From: Agrypnia vestita
Lineage: Eukaryota > Arthropoda > Insecta > Trichoptera > Phryganeidae
NCBI GenBank assembly: GCA_016648135.1
Contig: JADDOH010024897.1
Location: 1-64,000, forward strand
Direction of reading: 5' to 3'
DNA length: 64,000 nt
Shown here: positions 63,726 through 64,000 of the stretch, piece by piece
Layout of the letters: each line of letters begins with the position of its first letter
Position numbering within the stretch: the first letter of the stretch is position 1
Position numbers and translations under genes: made by a program
The notes under the pieces: model-generated
What the model was told of the DNA's origin: nothing
The model's input: only the letters and a program-made list of their open reading frames with translations
The model's database searches: none

Positions 63726-64000
63726 TACATTAAATGAATGAATATTTTTACAATACAGTAGTGAGATTGCCCATGAAATATAAACAAGAATATGGCAAAT
63801 AAATATGCTACTGTATTTTTTTTTATAATTACTGACTTTTTAGAAGAACTAATATGTTGATTTTATTAATAATTAAAAAATAAACAAAAATTATATTGCT
63901 TTTTTTCAACAATAACTGATCTCCAAATTAAAAAACATTGGAAGCATTATATTTTGTGATTATTGAAATATGTCATTTTGGGTCCAATACCATAGATAAG
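63726..64000. other. AT-rich end of window, nothing recognised
   Basis: No gene or repeat supported. Confidence 0.35.

Overview
This window is AT-rich animal DNA that looks like an insect chromosome. The signs are an invertebrate-type chitin-binding exon, split host genes with GT/AG introns, short CCTAA-type (insect telomere-like) repeats, and many insect-type transposons: BEL/Pao, Jockey-like and RTE-like LINEs, Penelope-like, hAT, Tc1 and TTAA-type elements. The insect order cannot be fixed from the sequence. Host genes are sparse, and most of the window is nested, decayed mobile DNA.

Host genes, all on the + strand: (1) 3-680 is the 3' end of a CBM14 chitin-binding protein with a polyA signal. 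(2) 15156-22917 holds the first four coding exons of methionine aminopeptidase 2 (MetAP2), with phases that agree; they stop just before the metal-binding catalytic exons, which I could not find in the remaining 41 kb. (3) 51676-51975 is one very GC-rich internal exon resembling KANSL1/NSL1 of the MOF histone-acetyltransferase complex. A short divergent ORF (14845-15090, -) may share the MetAP2 promoter region.

Mobile DNA from left to right: 3.6-5.6 kb, a terminal-inverted-repeat element holding a second one with a MADF-like fragment; 8.5-10.1 kb, a Penelope-like element whose inverted ends each carry a hammerhead-ribozyme-like fold, split by a hAT-type element; 10.5-12.4 kb, a hAT element with transposase remains; 18.2-19.6 kb, an RTE-like LINE remnant in a MetAP2 intron; 21-31 kb, several foldback MITEs; 31.6-32.1 kb, Penelope-like RT remains; 32.5-48.7 kb, a BEL/Pao pol fragment beside a nearly full-length BEL/Pao element (1334-bp LTR) whose left LTR is split by a 4.8-kb Jockey-like LINE with its own target-site duplication; 50.9-55.5 kb, a hAT-type MITE, a TTAA MITE and a Tc1 element split by a LINE 3' end; 57.2-61.1 kb, a LINE split by a 2830-bp DNA transposon; 62.4-63.7 kb, a TA-flanked transposon with two MITEs and a two-exon helix-turn-helix-like reading frame.

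The best candidate for something undescribed is the transposon at 57514-60343. It has 12-bp perfect termini, a longer subterminal inverted repeat, an 8-bp target duplication and a decayed transposase of roughly 770 residues that I cannot place in a named superfamily. Every large transposon ORF here is broken, so none looks autonomously active. The nesting gives a readable order of insertions.
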